A DNA stretch of 64,000 nucleotides from Eutrophovita brisbanensis. Lineage in GTDB: Bacteria > Pseudomonadota > Gammaproteobacteria > Burkholderiales > Eutrophovitaceae. The translations under genes and the position numbers were made by a program. Of the stretch, positions 52,468 to 62,166 are shown one piece after another (position 1 is the first letter of the stretch; each line of letters opens with the position of its first letter). The notes below the pieces were generated by a model. It was not told the origin of the DNA, did not search any database, and saw only the letters and a program-made list of their open reading frames with translations. Where the stretch lies: contig JAYQTM010000001.1 of assembly GCA_038147395.1 (NCBI GenBank), positions 1,364,001 to 1,428,000 of the forward strand. The letters run 5' to 3'.

Positions 52468-53088
52468 CTAGAACTGGAGAAACAACCCGAAATTAACGAG
52501 GCTGATTTTGTCATCCTCGAAATCGTACGTCTCGTACTCTAGCCTCGTAAAAAATAAGTCACTGATCGGAATATCAAAACCCACTCCTCGATACAAATCG
52601 GTTCCGTCTACCGTGATAGCGAAGATATCTGCACTACCCGCCCCGATCACACGAGATGTGTCCCACGAATGTAACCCATACTTTAAATAGGGCTTAACCG
52701 ATCGGAAAGGAATGGTGAGCATGGCGCCGATGCCGTATGACGTCGATTCGACCACAGATGTGACCGTGGCTCCTGTCCCGTTTGTTGTCGTCACGGCACC
52801 CTTTGTAACCGATGACCCATTGGGCATCGTCAGTGAAACGTCTCCAAAATCAGCATATTGAAGCTCCATGGAGAAGAGTTTATGCAATCGATATCCAGTA
52901 ATTACCTTAAAGCCCGTCCCCTGATCGTCAATTTCTGCACCACCGGCAAGAGACACGACACCATCGTAATCCGCTTCATAGTGAGACCAGGTCGAGCCAA
53001 AATAGAGCCCTTCCGCCACTGATGACGGGCTTTGAATCCCCAACAATGCGGCGAGAAAAAGTCCACATAATGTGTGTTTTTGTCCCAT
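52468..53088 (-). CDS. Outer-membrane beta-barrel protein (OmpA/OmpW-like porin fold)
   Basis: I chose the ATG at 53088 after GAGGGGATTC. A signal peptide (to about 25) precedes alternating strands ('LYFGSTWSHYEADYDG', 'GFKVITGYRLHKLFSMELQYADFGDV', 'LFFTRLEYETYDFEDDKISLVNFGLFLQF') ending with Phe, the usual last residue of outer-membrane barrels. About eight strands. No specific function can be named. Confidence 0.85.
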   Translation of the reverse strand: MGQKHTLCGLFLAALLGIQSPSSVAEGLYFGSTWSHYEADYDGVVSLAGGAEIDDQGTGFKVITGYRLHKLFSMELQYADFGDVSLTMPNGSSVTKGAVTTTNGTGATVTSVVESTSYGIGAMLTIPFRSVKPYLKYGLHSWDTSRVIGAGSADIFAITVDGTDLYRGVGFDIPISDLFFTRLEYETYDFEDDKISLVNFGLFLQF

Positions 53089-53236
53089 GAATCCCCTCTT
53101 TATGAATCGAACGAATGAAATCAACGGTTTTCATTACCGTGTGACGGCTCTTTTTTTTTGCTAGTTTACACGCTTATACAATTTCATTCGGCCGTATTGC
53201 GGAACAAGTCAAGCAACATAAATGAGGTAACCCCTG

Positions 53237-53686
53237 ATGCAACTAAAAGTTTATTTATCTGGAGAAATCCACACAGACTGGCGTGATCAAATCACTGAGT
53301 CTTGCCGCCATTTGCCCATTGATTTCCTGTCCCCGGTGACCGACCATGCAGCGAGTGATGACTGTGGTGTCGCGATCTTAGGTGAAGAACCAAACAAATT
53401 CTGGCACGACCACAAAGGCGCGAAGATTAACGCGATACGTACCCGTCGAGCTATCGAAATGAGCGATGTCGTTGTGGTGTGCTTTGGTGAAAAATACAAA
53501 CAATGGAACGCGGCTTTTGATGCAGGATACGCCGCAGCGTCGGGTAAATCACTGATTGTGATGCATCGAGCAGAACATCAGCACGCGCTAAAAGAGGTGG
53601 ATGCCGCAGCGTTGGCTGTGACCGAAACCCCAGATCAGGTCGCGAAAATATTAGCGTATGTTTTAAACGGGGTTCTTCCCGAATAA
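53237..53686 (+). CDS. ytoQ: YtoQ family protein
   Basis: 149 residues. 'LKVYLSGEIHTDWRDQI', 'SDDCGVAILGEEPNKFWHDHKGAKINAIRTRR' and 'VVVCFGEKYKQWNAAFDAGYAAASGKSLIV' fit the nucleoside-deoxyribosyltransferase-like YtoQ family. The activity is not known. Ends 11 nt before the aldo/keto reductase. Confidence 0.88.
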   Translation: MQLKVYLSGEIHTDWRDQITESCRHLPIDFLSPVTDHAASDDCGVAILGEEPNKFWHDHKGAKINAIRTRRAIEMSDVVVVCFGEKYKQWNAAFDAGYAAASGKSLIVMHRAEHQHALKEVDAAALAVTETPDQVAKILAYVLNGVLPE

Positions 53687-53697
53687 ATGAGGTCAGC

Positions 53698-54702
53698 ATG
53701 GATAAACGAACACTTGGTAAAAATGGTCCGGATGTCTCAGCGATTGGGGTAGGCGCACTGTCCTTCTCGAATTTCTACGGAGAGGCGACCGATGAAGGGT
53801 CACATGAGATTCTCAACAAATCGCTTGAGATGGGAATTGATCACATAGACACATCAAACGTGTACGGTAACGGACGATCCGAGACCGTGATTGGCTCATT
53901 TTTGGAAAAGCAAGGACGGCAAAAAAACGAGTTATTTAAAATTGCATCCAAAGTCGGTATCCGCAGGGACGAAGCCACCGGTAAACGTTTTTTTGACAAC
54001 TCCGAAGCACATATTCGAGAGCAGCTTGAGGGCAGCCTGAAACGCCTTGGTCTTGACACACTTGATCTCTATTACATTCACCGACGGGACGCCAGTATTC
54101 CAATCGAGGATGTGACTGGCACAATGTGTCAACTCGTCAAAGAGGGAAAAATTCGCGCCTTTGGGTTCTCTGAAATCGCACCCACCTCACTCATGTTAGC
54201 CAACTCCGTTGGACATGTCGCAGCGGTTCAGTCCGAATATTCCCTATCGACCCGCAGCCCAGAGATGGGACTCACTCAACTCACCAAAGAATTAGGTACC
54301 GCGCTTGTCGCCTTCTCCCCCGTCGGACGATCCCTACTGACGGACGACCCACATCCCAACGAACGGGCGCAAAATCTCGATTTCTTAAAGGTGAATCCAC
54401 GTTTTCAAGAGCCCAATCTCACCCGCAACATTGAGGCCGGAGCCAAATTCAGAGCCCTTGCCTCTGATCTAGGTCTCAGTGCCGCTGGACTCTCGATCGC
54501 CTGGCTGCTACACCAAGACAGCAATATCATTCCAATACCCGGTACGCGATCGGTCAAACATCTCGCTGAGCTCGTTAAAGGTGCGAACTCAAAACTTGAT
54601 AGTCAGACGCTCACAGCAATTGAAGCTGCGCTACCGATCGGATGGGCCCATGGGGATCGATATTCACCCGACCAATGGATGGCGGTCGAACGTTATTGCT
54701 AA
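53698..54702 (+). CDS. Aldo/keto reductase
   Basis: 334 residues of the AKR TIM barrel. The tetrad is present: Asp in 'DHIDTSNVYG', Tyr in the same segment, Lys in 'KIASKVGI' and His in 'LYYIHRRDAS'. 'IPIPGTRSVKHLAELV' near the C-terminus binds NADPH phosphate. It reduces small aldehydes or ketones; substrate unknown. Operon with ytoQ, the sulfurtransferase and the beta-hydroxyacid dehydrogenase. Confidence 0.93.
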   Translation: MDKRTLGKNGPDVSAIGVGALSFSNFYGEATDEGSHEILNKSLEMGIDHIDTSNVYGNGRSETVIGSFLEKQGRQKNELFKIASKVGIRRDEATGKRFFDNSEAHIREQLEGSLKRLGLDTLDLYYIHRRDASIPIEDVTGTMCQLVKEGKIRAFGFSEIAPTSLMLANSVGHVAAVQSEYSLSTRSPEMGLTQLTKELGTALVAFSPVGRSLLTDDPHPNERAQNLDFLKVNPRFQEPNLTRNIEAGAKFRALASDLGLSAAGLSIAWLLHQDSNIIPIPGTRSVKHLAELVKGANSKLDSQTLTAIEAALPIGWAHGDRYSPDQWMAVERYC

Positions 54703-54724
54703 AAGAAATCGCTCCGAGGAAAAA

Positions 54725-55579
54725 ATGAACGAGAAATACCCAGGACCACTGGTCTCAGCAAATTGGCTTCACGAACATTTAGAGGACCCAAAGATCTGCA
54801 TTGTTGATGCGTCAGTTCATCTTCCTGACACCGGACGAGACGCAAAACAAGAATACCTGAGTGAACATATTCCGAACGCGATTTTCTTCGACCTGAGTGA
54901 TATTGCTGATCCTTCGAATCCTCTGCCTCGGAAGGTCCCCGCAGAGGATCGATTTTGCGAGAAAGTCGGGGAACTGGGTATTGACAACACAACCCACGTG
55001 GTTGCATACGACACTCCCGGCCTATACAGCGCAGCACGAGTGTGGTGGCTATTTAGACTGTACGGCTACGACAATGTCTCGATACTCGACGGCGGAATGA
55101 CCAATTGGAAATTATCGGGATTGAATTTGACTGACAAAGTCGTGAAGCGGCCCAGCAAAAAATTTGAACCAGGAAAGAGACGAGACGTGCTGGCCTTGTC
55201 GCACGAAGTCTTACTTGCATCGAACGCAGGGAAACAAATTCTGGATGCAAGAACACCAGGCCGATTCGCAGGAACGGAATTAGATCGCTACCCTGGAGCT
55301 CGTCCCGGACATATTCCAGGAAGCAAAAACTTATATTGGAGTGATCTTCTCGACAAAGAATCGAGAACCATGTTGCCCGAGGAACAATTAAAAGAACTTT
55401 TTACACACACACAACTTGATCTCGATCAACCCACAATCCTCACCTGTGGCTCAGGACTGACCGCATGCATCCTAGCGTTAGGCCTATCAAAAATTGGAAA
55501 ACACAACTGGTCTGTTTACGATGGATCTTGGGATGAATGGGGAAGAAACCATGACTTACCCGTCGAGTGTTCGGACTGA
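54725..55579 (+). CDS. sseA: Sulfurtransferase (3-mercaptopyruvate/thiosulfate type)
   Basis: The ATG at 54725 follows CGAGGAAAAA; a longer frame runs back into the reductase and is not the start. 284 residues with two rhodanese domains: 'VDASVHLPDTGRDAKQEYLSEHIPNAIFFDL' and 'ILDARTPGRFAGTE....RPGHIPGSKNLYW'. Active-site loop CGSGLTA (family CG[ST]G[VL]TA) contains the sulfur-carrying Cys. It donates sulfur, possibly linked to the sox genes further on. Confidence 0.92.
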   Translation: MNEKYPGPLVSANWLHEHLEDPKICIVDASVHLPDTGRDAKQEYLSEHIPNAIFFDLSDIADPSNPLPRKVPAEDRFCEKVGELGIDNTTHVVAYDTPGLYSAARVWWLFRLYGYDNVSILDGGMTNWKLSGLNLTDKVVKRPSKKFEPGKRRDVLALSHEVLLASNAGKQILDARTPGRFAGTELDRYPGARPGHIPGSKNLYWSDLLDKESRTMLPEEQLKELFTHTQLDLDQPTILTCGSGLTACILALGLSKIGKHNWSVYDGSWDEWGRNHDLPVECSD

Positions 55580-56492
55580 GAAAAAACCTGTGTCGTTTAA
55601 TCAGACCACGTCTCTAGGCTTTGTAGGATTGGGGTCAATGGGACTACCCATAGCAACCAATATGCAGAAGTCTGGCCATGAGATGCACTTATATGACGTT
55701 GACGCATCAAAAATCTCAGCGTTAACAAACGAAAAAACGCATATCCGTGACTCCCCAAAAGAGGTCGCAGATAACGCTGACATTGTTTTTACGTGTCTGC
55801 CATCGTTAAATGTCGCTAACGAGGTCGCGATTGATCGACCGGATTCGATCATTCATGGATCAAAAATCAAAACGCTCGTAACACTTGGAACAACAGGTAG
55901 CGAATATGCGAAAAAGACAAGTGAAGAGTTAGCCAAACAACACATCCGATACCTCGATTCACCAATCTCAGGTGGTCCCGTAGGTGCTCGAGCAGCCACG
56001 CTCGCGATCATGTGTTCAGGTGACTTGGAAACCTTTCAGTATCTAAAGGCGCACATTTATCCTCACACAAGTCAAAGCCAGTTCTATCTTGGTGAAAAAC
56101 CAGGACTTGCTCAGGTGATGAAACTTGTGAATAACATCAATTTATTCATGCAACTGGCAGGAACACTTGAATCCTTGACGCTTGGAGAGAAAGCTGGGCT
56201 TGACCCCAATCAAATGATTGATGTCATTAACGCCTCTTCAGGTCTCAGCCGATCAAGCGAGGTCTTTATTCCGAAACACATACTGAATCACGAATACAAC
56301 TTCGGCGCGACCAACGCAATACTGCTTAAAGATTTAGAGCTCTGGGCTGAAGAAATTAAGCGATTCACGCCTCCTGACAGCATCGGCCGGGCCGCAATGC
56401 AGGTATTCCAACAGTCTATCGAAGAGCACGGACTTGATGCGGATCTTACCAACATCTACAAAACACTTCGAAAAAGTGCGTCATTGGATTAG
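55551..56492 (+). CDS. 3-hydroxyisobutyrate/6-phosphogluconate dehydrogenase family protein
   Basis: I chose the ATG at 55551, 29 nt inside the preceding gene. 313 residues: 'LGFVGLGSMGLPIATNMQKSGHEMHLYD' binds NAD(P), 'SPISGGPVGARAATLAIMCSG' is the substrate loop, and 'VMKLVNNINLFMQLAG' carries the catalytic Lys. It oxidises a beta-hydroxyacid. Its 3' end overlaps the convergent acyltransferase by 12 nt. Confidence 0.92.
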   Translation: MTYPSSVRTEKKPVSFNQTTSLGFVGLGSMGLPIATNMQKSGHEMHLYDVDASKISALTNEKTHIRDSPKEVADNADIVFTCLPSLNVANEVAIDRPDSIIHGSKIKTLVTLGTTGSEYAKKTSEELAKQHIRYLDSPISGGPVGARAATLAIMCSGDLETFQYLKAHIYPHTSQSQFYLGEKPGLAQVMKLVNNINLFMQLAGTLESLTLGEKAGLDPNQMIDVINASSGLSRSSEVFIPKHILNHEYNFGATNAILLKDLELWAEEIKRFTPPDSIGRAAMQVFQQSIEEHGLDADLTNIYKTLRKSASLD

Positions 56493-57242
56493 CTCTGATT
56501 GAATAAGATCACGAGACCGTTCGGCTAATTGTTGGCGGCTCTGATTTTTAAATTCAAGCGAATCAAAGACGACGAGTCTCACCCTTAGACCCGGCGAACA
56601 AATGATGTGATCTAACGATGTCAGCAAGCTCATATCATCAACGTAAGCGGCTAACTGAGTGACTGCTCCCGATGGATCCAAATACTGGATGAGAACTGGG
56701 TTCACATTCACATGAGAGTCGATCGCTGCTTGAAATACAGAAGCGTGAAATGGTTGAGTACCTGTACCTCGGGTCGTCGTCCCCTCAGGAAAAACAAACA
56801 CTGACCCACCGGACTGAGCGATCAATCCAATTTCTCGATTAACGTCCCTAAGCGCAGAGCGACTTGACCGGTTAATGAAGACTGTGCCAGTCATGTGCGA
56901 TAAAAATCCTATTACTGGCCATGACCTGACCTCGGATTTTGACAAAAATCTGACCGAGCCCATGGACGATAACACCGGTATGTCGAGCCATGACACATGA
57001 TTACCAACCATAAAACGACAATCTCGCCAAAGCACCCGCTCTTCTGGAATCACCCGAACACGGAGAACGAACAACAGGCTACGGTGCCAAAAAGAGGCAA
57101 CTCCTCCTCTAAAGCGCAAACTCATTACAGGAAATAGAACTACAGCAATAAAGAGTCCGATCGTCAGTAAGAGAATAATCAAGGGATACTTAATCACTCT
57201 TCTTAACGTTCTGAGCAAAAATGTCACGATAGCGCCACTCAA
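56481..57242 (-). CDS. Lysophospholipid acyltransferase (PlsC family)
   Basis: 253 residues. Two N-terminal membrane segments, then the H-x4-D motif 'NHVSWLDIP' and the 'VFPEGTTTRG' phosphate-binding motif. 'VRFLSKSEVRSWPVIGFLS' is motif III. It probably makes phosphatidic acid from lysophosphatidic acid or acylates another lipid. It begins 20 nt after soxB ends. Confidence 0.9.
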   Translation of the reverse strand: MSGAIVTFLLRTLRRVIKYPLIILLLTIGLFIAVVLFPVMSLRFRGGVASFWHRSLLFVLRVRVIPEERVLWRDCRFMVGNHVSWLDIPVLSSMGSVRFLSKSEVRSWPVIGFLSHMTGTVFINRSSRSALRDVNREIGLIAQSGGSVFVFPEGTTTRGTGTQPFHASVFQAAIDSHVNVNPVLIQYLDPSGAVTQLAAYVDDMSLLTSLDHIICSPGLRVRLVVFDSLEFKNQSRQQLAERSRDLIQSELIQ

Positions 57243-57262
57243 ACTAGCTTACAGATCGCCGC

Positions 57263-58996
57263 CTAGCGGTCGTCACACAGAGATGTCGCACCAGAGCTTA
57301 AATCAATCCCTGAAATAGAAGGCATATTCACCGAAGACACGGATACCGTACCTTTCGCTCGGAGCCATCTTGCCAACAGATCCCAAATCGGCTCACCTGA
57401 GGCGTTCTCTGAAACCGAAGCCCATCCAGCGACCTTGTAGGTCTTTGTCGCATCAATCAAAGTCTCACCAATACGCATATTTGACACACGATGCCCAATG
57501 GTTTCGGAGACATCTAGCGAGTAGGTCATTCCACCCACTCGGACCATATCACCGCCTTGTTGATAGTACGGATCCGCATTGAATAGATTATCAGCGACAT
57601 CCTCAAGAACGTCTTTAATCTCTGCCCCAGTCATCGTCCTTACCGTTGAGTGAGAATACGTCGTCGCAGTTTGATCGAGCACATGCTCCATCGTGATAAC
57701 ACTGTGGGGCAAAACCGATGTTCCCCACCGAAAGCCCGGAGAAAAAGCGATCTCTGCGTCTTTTTCCTCCATCAGTGCGTCAAGAATCAATTGATCAAAA
57801 CTCCCATTAAAGTTACCCCGCCGATATAAAAGTGATTCTGTAACGGCAAGTGGCTCGGACAATATATGTTCGTAAGGTCTCCTCACACGTTGAATCAACG
57901 CTTCCATATCCCGATCCGGCTCAATCGCATTCGAAAAAATCGGAAGCAAACGGTACCGAAAGTCTCGAACTGCTCCGTTTCGGTAGTCAAAGTCGAGAAC
58001 GCCTAAAAATTTACCGTTACTGCCCGCATTGGTCACCAAAGTCTTCCCTGACCGGTTCGCAACAATCACCGGTTTTGGAACACCATCGTGAGTATGCCCA
58101 CCAAGAATCGCGTCAATTCCTTCAACTCGAGATGCCAACTGCAGGTCAACATCCATGCCATTGTGTGACAAAAGGACAACGATCTTCGCACCAAGCGCGA
58201 GTGCTTTCTTAACCGTTTGCTGTAATTCATATTCCCTGATACCAAACGTCCAATCCGGAATAAGGTGCTTTGGGTTTGCAATTGGCGTGTATGGAAATGC
58301 TTGGCCGATGATGGCAACTGGCACTCCATTCATCTGTCTCATCGTGAACGCATCAAATACTGGATCTTCAAAGTCAACCGTTCGAATATTTTGCGCAATA
58401 AAGTCAACACGACCTTTAAAATCATGATTCACGACATGCTGTACTCGTTCAGCACCCAGGGTCATTTCCCAATGGGCGGTCATCACATCCACACCGAGCA
58501 GCAAACTCGCATCCACCATGTCCTGACCGCGTGTCCACAACGCTGTGCCAGATCCCTGCCAAGTATCTCCACCATCTAACAGTAAGGCATTCGGTCTCGT
58601 CGACCTCAAGGCATCAACCAGTGTTTTTATGTGTGAAAAGCCACCAACTCGTCCATAACGAATTGCTGCATCGTTGAAGTTCAAACAACTGAACGCATGT
58701 GCGGCAGCTGAGGATGGAGAAATATTGAACTCTTGGAGCAATGCATCCCCAACGAGATGTGGCACACGGCCACTCGCGCTACCGACACCGATATTGACAC
58801 TTGGCTCTCGGTAATAGACAGGATTAAGTTGCGCGTGACAATCGGTCATGTGCAGGAAATGGACATTTCCAAACGGAGTCACACGATACAGCGACTCTAA
58901 ACTTTCGCTGGCGAACGAGCGCCGCGAATCAAGCGCGAGGCCTGCAGCCGAAGCAAGCCCTAAAACCTGGATAAATTCCCGCCGACTAAGGCTCAT
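57263..58996 (-). CDS. soxB: Thiosulfohydrolase SoxB
   Basis: 577 residues with a twin-arginine signal ('SLSRREFIQVLGLASAAG'). Metallophosphoesterase-like dimanganese site: 'LHMTDCHAQLNPVYYREPSVNIG' (Asp, His), 'LLLDGGDTWQGSGTAL', 'AHWEMTLG' and 'VVLLSHNGMDVD...ILGGHTHD'. It hydrolyses the sulfate group from the carrier-bound S-sulfonate. It forms an operon with soxX and soxA. Confidence 0.94.
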   Translation of the reverse strand: MSLSRREFIQVLGLASAAGLALDSRRSFASESLESLYRVTPFGNVHFLHMTDCHAQLNPVYYREPSVNIGVGSASGRVPHLVGDALLQEFNISPSSAAAHAFSCLNFNDAAIRYGRVGGFSHIKTLVDALRSTRPNALLLDGGDTWQGSGTALWTRGQDMVDASLLLGVDVMTAHWEMTLGAERVQHVVNHDFKGRVDFIAQNIRTVDFEDPVFDAFTMRQMNGVPVAIIGQAFPYTPIANPKHLIPDWTFGIREYELQQTVKKALALGAKIVVLLSHNGMDVDLQLASRVEGIDAILGGHTHDGVPKPVIVANRSGKTLVTNAGSNGKFLGVLDFDYRNGAVRDFRYRLLPIFSNAIEPDRDMEALIQRVRRPYEHILSEPLAVTESLLYRRGNFNGSFDQLILDALMEEKDAEIAFSPGFRWGTSVLPHSVITMEHVLDQTATTYSHSTVRTMTGAEIKDVLEDVADNLFNADPYYQQGGDMVRVGGMTYSLDVSETIGHRVSNMRIGETLIDATKTYKVAGWASVSENASGEPIWDLLARWLRAKGTVSVSSVNMPSISGIDLSSGATSLCDDR

Positions 58997-59011
58997 CGAT
59001 CTGTGAAGTAA

Positions 59012-59623
59012 TTACTGGTTAACCGGCGAGTCTGGATCTAACAGTAAGCCCATCACATCCTTAATTTGCTCTTGAGTAAGAATCCCTTGATGTCCATACC
59101 TGGGCATGTTGGAGCACAGGCCATAACCTTGGGGGTTATAGATCTTTCCCCACGTATATCGAAGCACCTCATCGGAGTAACCTCTCATTTTTCCATAGCC
59201 CAGTAATGAGGGTCCGATCGTTCCATAGGAGAGCTCATCAGCCGTAATCTGATGACACGCATAGCAATTGCCACCACTGGGCACGTCAGCTTTATCGTTA
59301 AAACGCAATCCCTTACCGCTCTGCGCAATCTTCTCTCCTTGACGCCAATCACCAAGGAAGTGACCGTCTTCTGGATATTCGACCGTCTCTAATTGTTGTT
59401 TCATAACTTGAGTCGCCAAATCCGTTGAAATCGTTTGATCCGGATCGCTACACAGTTCCTGCACTTCATCCTGTCGAAGGACTCGTTCTATTTTTACCGG
59501 CCCCTTTGAACGAAGGCTACTTTTTAACAACTGATTGAACTCATCATTCAAATCACTCGCTAATGTGCTTTGACCAAGAAGAAGTAACGAACAACCTAAC
59601 CCAAGAGGAAACAGTGTTTTCAT
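59012..59623 (-). CDS. soxX: SoxX, cytochrome c subunit of the SoxAX complex
   Basis: 203 residues with a signal peptide (to about 22) and one heme motif CYACH (120-124). 'GTIGPSLLGYGKMRGYSDEVLRYTWGKIYNPQGYGLCSNMPRYGHQGILT' carries the Met ligand ('NMPRYG'), typical of SoxX. With SoxA it joins thiosulfate to the SoxYZ carrier. Confidence 0.93.
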   Translation of the reverse strand: MKTLFPLGLGCSLLLLGQSTLASDLNDEFNQLLKSSLRSKGPVKIERVLRQDEVQELCSDPDQTISTDLATQVMKQQLETVEYPEDGHFLGDWRQGEKIAQSGKGLRFNDKADVPSGGNCYACHQITADELSYGTIGPSLLGYGKMRGYSDEVLRYTWGKIYNPQGYGLCSNMPRYGHQGILTQEQIKDVMGLLLDPDSPVNQ

Positions 59624-59632
59624 ATCATCACC

Positions 59633-60427
59633 TCACCGTTTCATTGCTGGGGCATCAAACGTACCGCCTTCAGCCTTTTTCGCCAAGTACATCGTAATCG
59701 CCGTGATCAGATCAGTCCCATAGATCGCTTCAGGAAATCGCATCTGCCTCAAACAATCATAAAGCCGATGTTGCATCGTTCTCACCTCTCCCTGAGAGAC
59801 GCGATAGGCAGGCCATGTCCCATAAATTCGCTGTGCCTGACGCTCGTCGTCAAAATTCGGCAGTTCCTGCAAACGAATTCTCATACCGTCCCCGCTGTGG
59901 CACGTCACACAACCAAAGTCGTGAGCTCCTGCTCGAAAATAAAAAAACTGACGTCCTAACTCATAAGCTTTTTTTTCATCAGGATGATTCAGTGAAACTT
60001 CAATCGTTCGACCACGCGATTGACCGGCTATATACGCGACCAATGCCTCAATGTCTGAGCTTTGAGTTGAGTTACCAAACGGGTGTGCGGTCGCCTGCTC
60101 CCAACTGAGGCCCTGAATCGTCATTCGGCAGTGAATCAGCCTTTGCTCCAAATCCATGACCTTGTTTGCATCTTCAAAGTATCGAGGAAGCCTCACATAG
60201 ACCCCCTCGACAACACCTGGCCCTTCGCCAAGATCGCACGTCTCGAGGCTCACGTCATTAGGCCCTGAAGGAGTTCGCCAGATTTCCTCTCCAGTTAGCT
60301 CCCAAAGCTCGGCTGGATTCCCGTCAGCAATCAGCTCACGATACTCCTCGATACCATCTTTTGTCTCATCCGAAACCGCAACGCGAAACGGCAACAAAAT
60401 GACGCAGATCAAAACGACTAGTTTCAT
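59633..60427 (-). CDS. soxA: SoxA, mono-heme-type cytochrome c subunit
   Basis: 264 residues from the ATG at 60427; signal peptide to about 19. One heme motif CVTCH (173-177) and the catalytic Cys225 in 'RLYDCLRQMRFPE', which ligates heme and becomes persulfurated. The N-terminal half has two Cys where two-heme forms have a second heme, so this is the single-heme type. First gene of the soxAXB operon. Confidence 0.92.
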   Translation of the reverse strand: MKLVVLICVILLPFRVAVSDETKDGIEEYRELIADGNPAELWELTGEEIWRTPSGPNDVSLETCDLGEGPGVVEGVYVRLPRYFEDANKVMDLEQRLIHCRMTIQGLSWEQATAHPFGNSTQSSDIEALVAYIAGQSRGRTIEVSLNHPDEKKAYELGRQFFYFRAGAHDFGCVTCHSGDGMRIRLQELPNFDDERQAQRIYGTWPAYRVSQGEVRTMQHRLYDCLRQMRFPEAIYGTDLITAITMYLAKKAEGGTFDAPAMKR

Positions 60428-60589
60428 TATGTGACTCACGAATAATTTCTCATTAACGACACGCTAGTGGTCAAAACCGAACACATGCACACAAACAATA
60501 AGCAGACTACGCGTTAAAGGCTAACACTGTTGGAGCCCGATCAAAACTTATATGACAGTTGCTCGGAGGAAAAGCTCGATTCCAGATAT

Positions 60590-60615
60590 AAAAAAAGCCG
60601 GCTGTGCCGGCTTTT
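60590..60615 (-). terminator. Intrinsic terminator
   Basis: On the minus strand AAGCCGGC-ACA-GCCGGCTT with a run of seven T. It ends the small exported gene at 60631-60804. Confidence 0.88.
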
Positions 60616-60630
60616 CAGAATCGTTGATAA

Positions 60631-60804
60631 TCAATGATTCGCGTCGTGCGAGTCCGTAGACTCTTCCTGTTTCTTCTCTGGCGCTTTAATCTTGGCACCC
60701 GAGCGCTGAGCTGCTGACGTGCTGGAACTTGGCGCAATGCCTGCAACAGCGAAAGATGACGACAAAATAAACACAAATGAGACCATAAAAGCTAACGTTT
60801 TCAT
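60631..60804 (-). CDS. Small exported protein (57 aa)
   Basis: An ATG after GGGGAAAGAATGTT opens 57 residues: a signal peptide (to about 21, 'SSSFAVAG') and a short Lys/Glu/Ser-rich tail ending 'DSHDANH'. A clean ribosome site, a signal and a strong terminator make it a real gene. No family was recognised. Confidence 0.6.
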   Translation of the reverse strand: MKTLAFMVSFVFILSSSFAVAGIAPSSSTSAAQRSGAKIKAPEKKQEESTDSHDANH

Positions 60805-60989
60805 AACATTCTTTCCCCAAAATCAACTGCAACTAACGAATACGTCATATGACGACGCTGATTACTTGATGAACATAATACTTGAGGCAATACAAATTTT
60901 CACGAAAATTCGATCTCTTCAGGTACTCTCATCCATTGGTAAGCGACTCATTATCTTCCCCAAGGCGTGGTGCTCGCTTTCTCTCGTTA

Positions 60990-62052
60990 TCATGGTCGCG
61001 AAATGCCTTGATAATCGGTACAGGTATCGCCGGAATTGGACTTCCCATCTCCTGAACTTAACTGCGCCTCAAACACACCACGCGCTTGAAACTGAGCATC
61101 CGCCAGAGCCTCGCTGACTGATTTTACGATCGTGCAACAACAATCCGCACGCCTGAGAATCGGCTCCCACTCAGATGAAGTTCTCGAAGCTATGATTGAG
61201 CGGACTGCTTCGATCGTTCTATCTGGGGCAATGAGATCATCTCGATGCTTCCCCCAATCCGATCGCATCGCAAAAGGCACTCCAAAATTTATCCTCTAGT
61301 GGGCCTGCCGCAACGAAACGTCCGTCTGACGTCGGATAGAGTTGGTATCGTGGAGAGCCACCCGTGAGTCGATCTCCACCATTGTCGGGGTCAACGCCGG
61401 TCTCACTGGTCTTACCTAACGCCCACCAAAGAAACGGAAGCACGCCATCGGTCATGGAGATGTCGATATAGGCACCCTCTCCTGAAAGATCTCGTTCTCT
61501 CAGTGCCAGCAAAATATTCATGACAGCAGGATAAGAGCCACCCGCAATATCTGCGATCAATGCCGGAGGCACAACGGGCGAGTCTTGCGTTCCAGAAGCC
61601 AGAGAAAGTAGACCTGCCTCACCGATGTAATTGATGTCGTGTCCGGCCAAGTTTTGTTTCGGTCCGTCTTGTCCATAGCCAGAAATCGAGCAATAGATGA
61701 TCTTGGGATTGATCATTTTCAGTGACTCATAATCCAGCCCCAGGCGCTTCATCACACCCGGTCGAAACTGCTCAACGATGATGTCCGAAGATTCAATCAA
61801 CGGCGTTAATGTCTGAATTGCATCACTACCTTTTAAGTCGAGTGTAAGACTCTTTTTACCCCGATTAAGCAATGAAAAATTGATGCTGCTCTCTCCCCAC
61901 TTAGGTGGGTAATAACGCATTTCTTCACCGAATTCCGGACGCTCCACCTTGATCACGTCGGCACCCGCTTCAGCGAGAAATAATGTCGCCATGGGTCCTG
62001 GCAACAGCGTTGAAAAATCTAAGACTTTGATCCCTCTCAATGGGCCTGACAT
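60990..62052 (-). pseudogene. CaiB/BaiF-family CoA-transferase, one frame change
   Basis: The N-terminal 270 residues are a family III CoA-transferase: 'KVLDFSTLLPGPMATLFLAEAGADVIKVERP', 'RGKKSLTLDLK' and 'GHDINYIGEAGLLSL' with the Asp nucleophile in 'AGHDINY'. The frame ends at '...DAIGLGEASR'. A run of five G there (TTGGGGG) with four G would continue as 'GKHRDDLIAPDRTIEAVRSII' for another 90 residues. Total about 355 residues, normal for the family. An extra G in a homopolymer is the simplest cause. Confidence 0.83.
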
Positions 62053-62166
62053 GGTTAATCCCCTCTACCGTTGCGTCCCTGTTGACGCGAGAAATAAATA
62101 GCTTAAGATCGTAAAGGAAAAGAACGACAATTTCTCACGAGACCAAAACAGTCACGCAACTTTCAA

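Noticed and set aside
54479..54724. A longer sulfurtransferase starting inside the aldo/keto reductase
   Set aside because: The added residues are an out-of-frame translation of the reductase; the ATG at 54725 begins the rhodanese homology.
60719..61117. A 132-codon plus-strand frame
   Set aside because: It overlaps the small exported gene and the end of the CoA-transferase on the other strand, both with better evidence.
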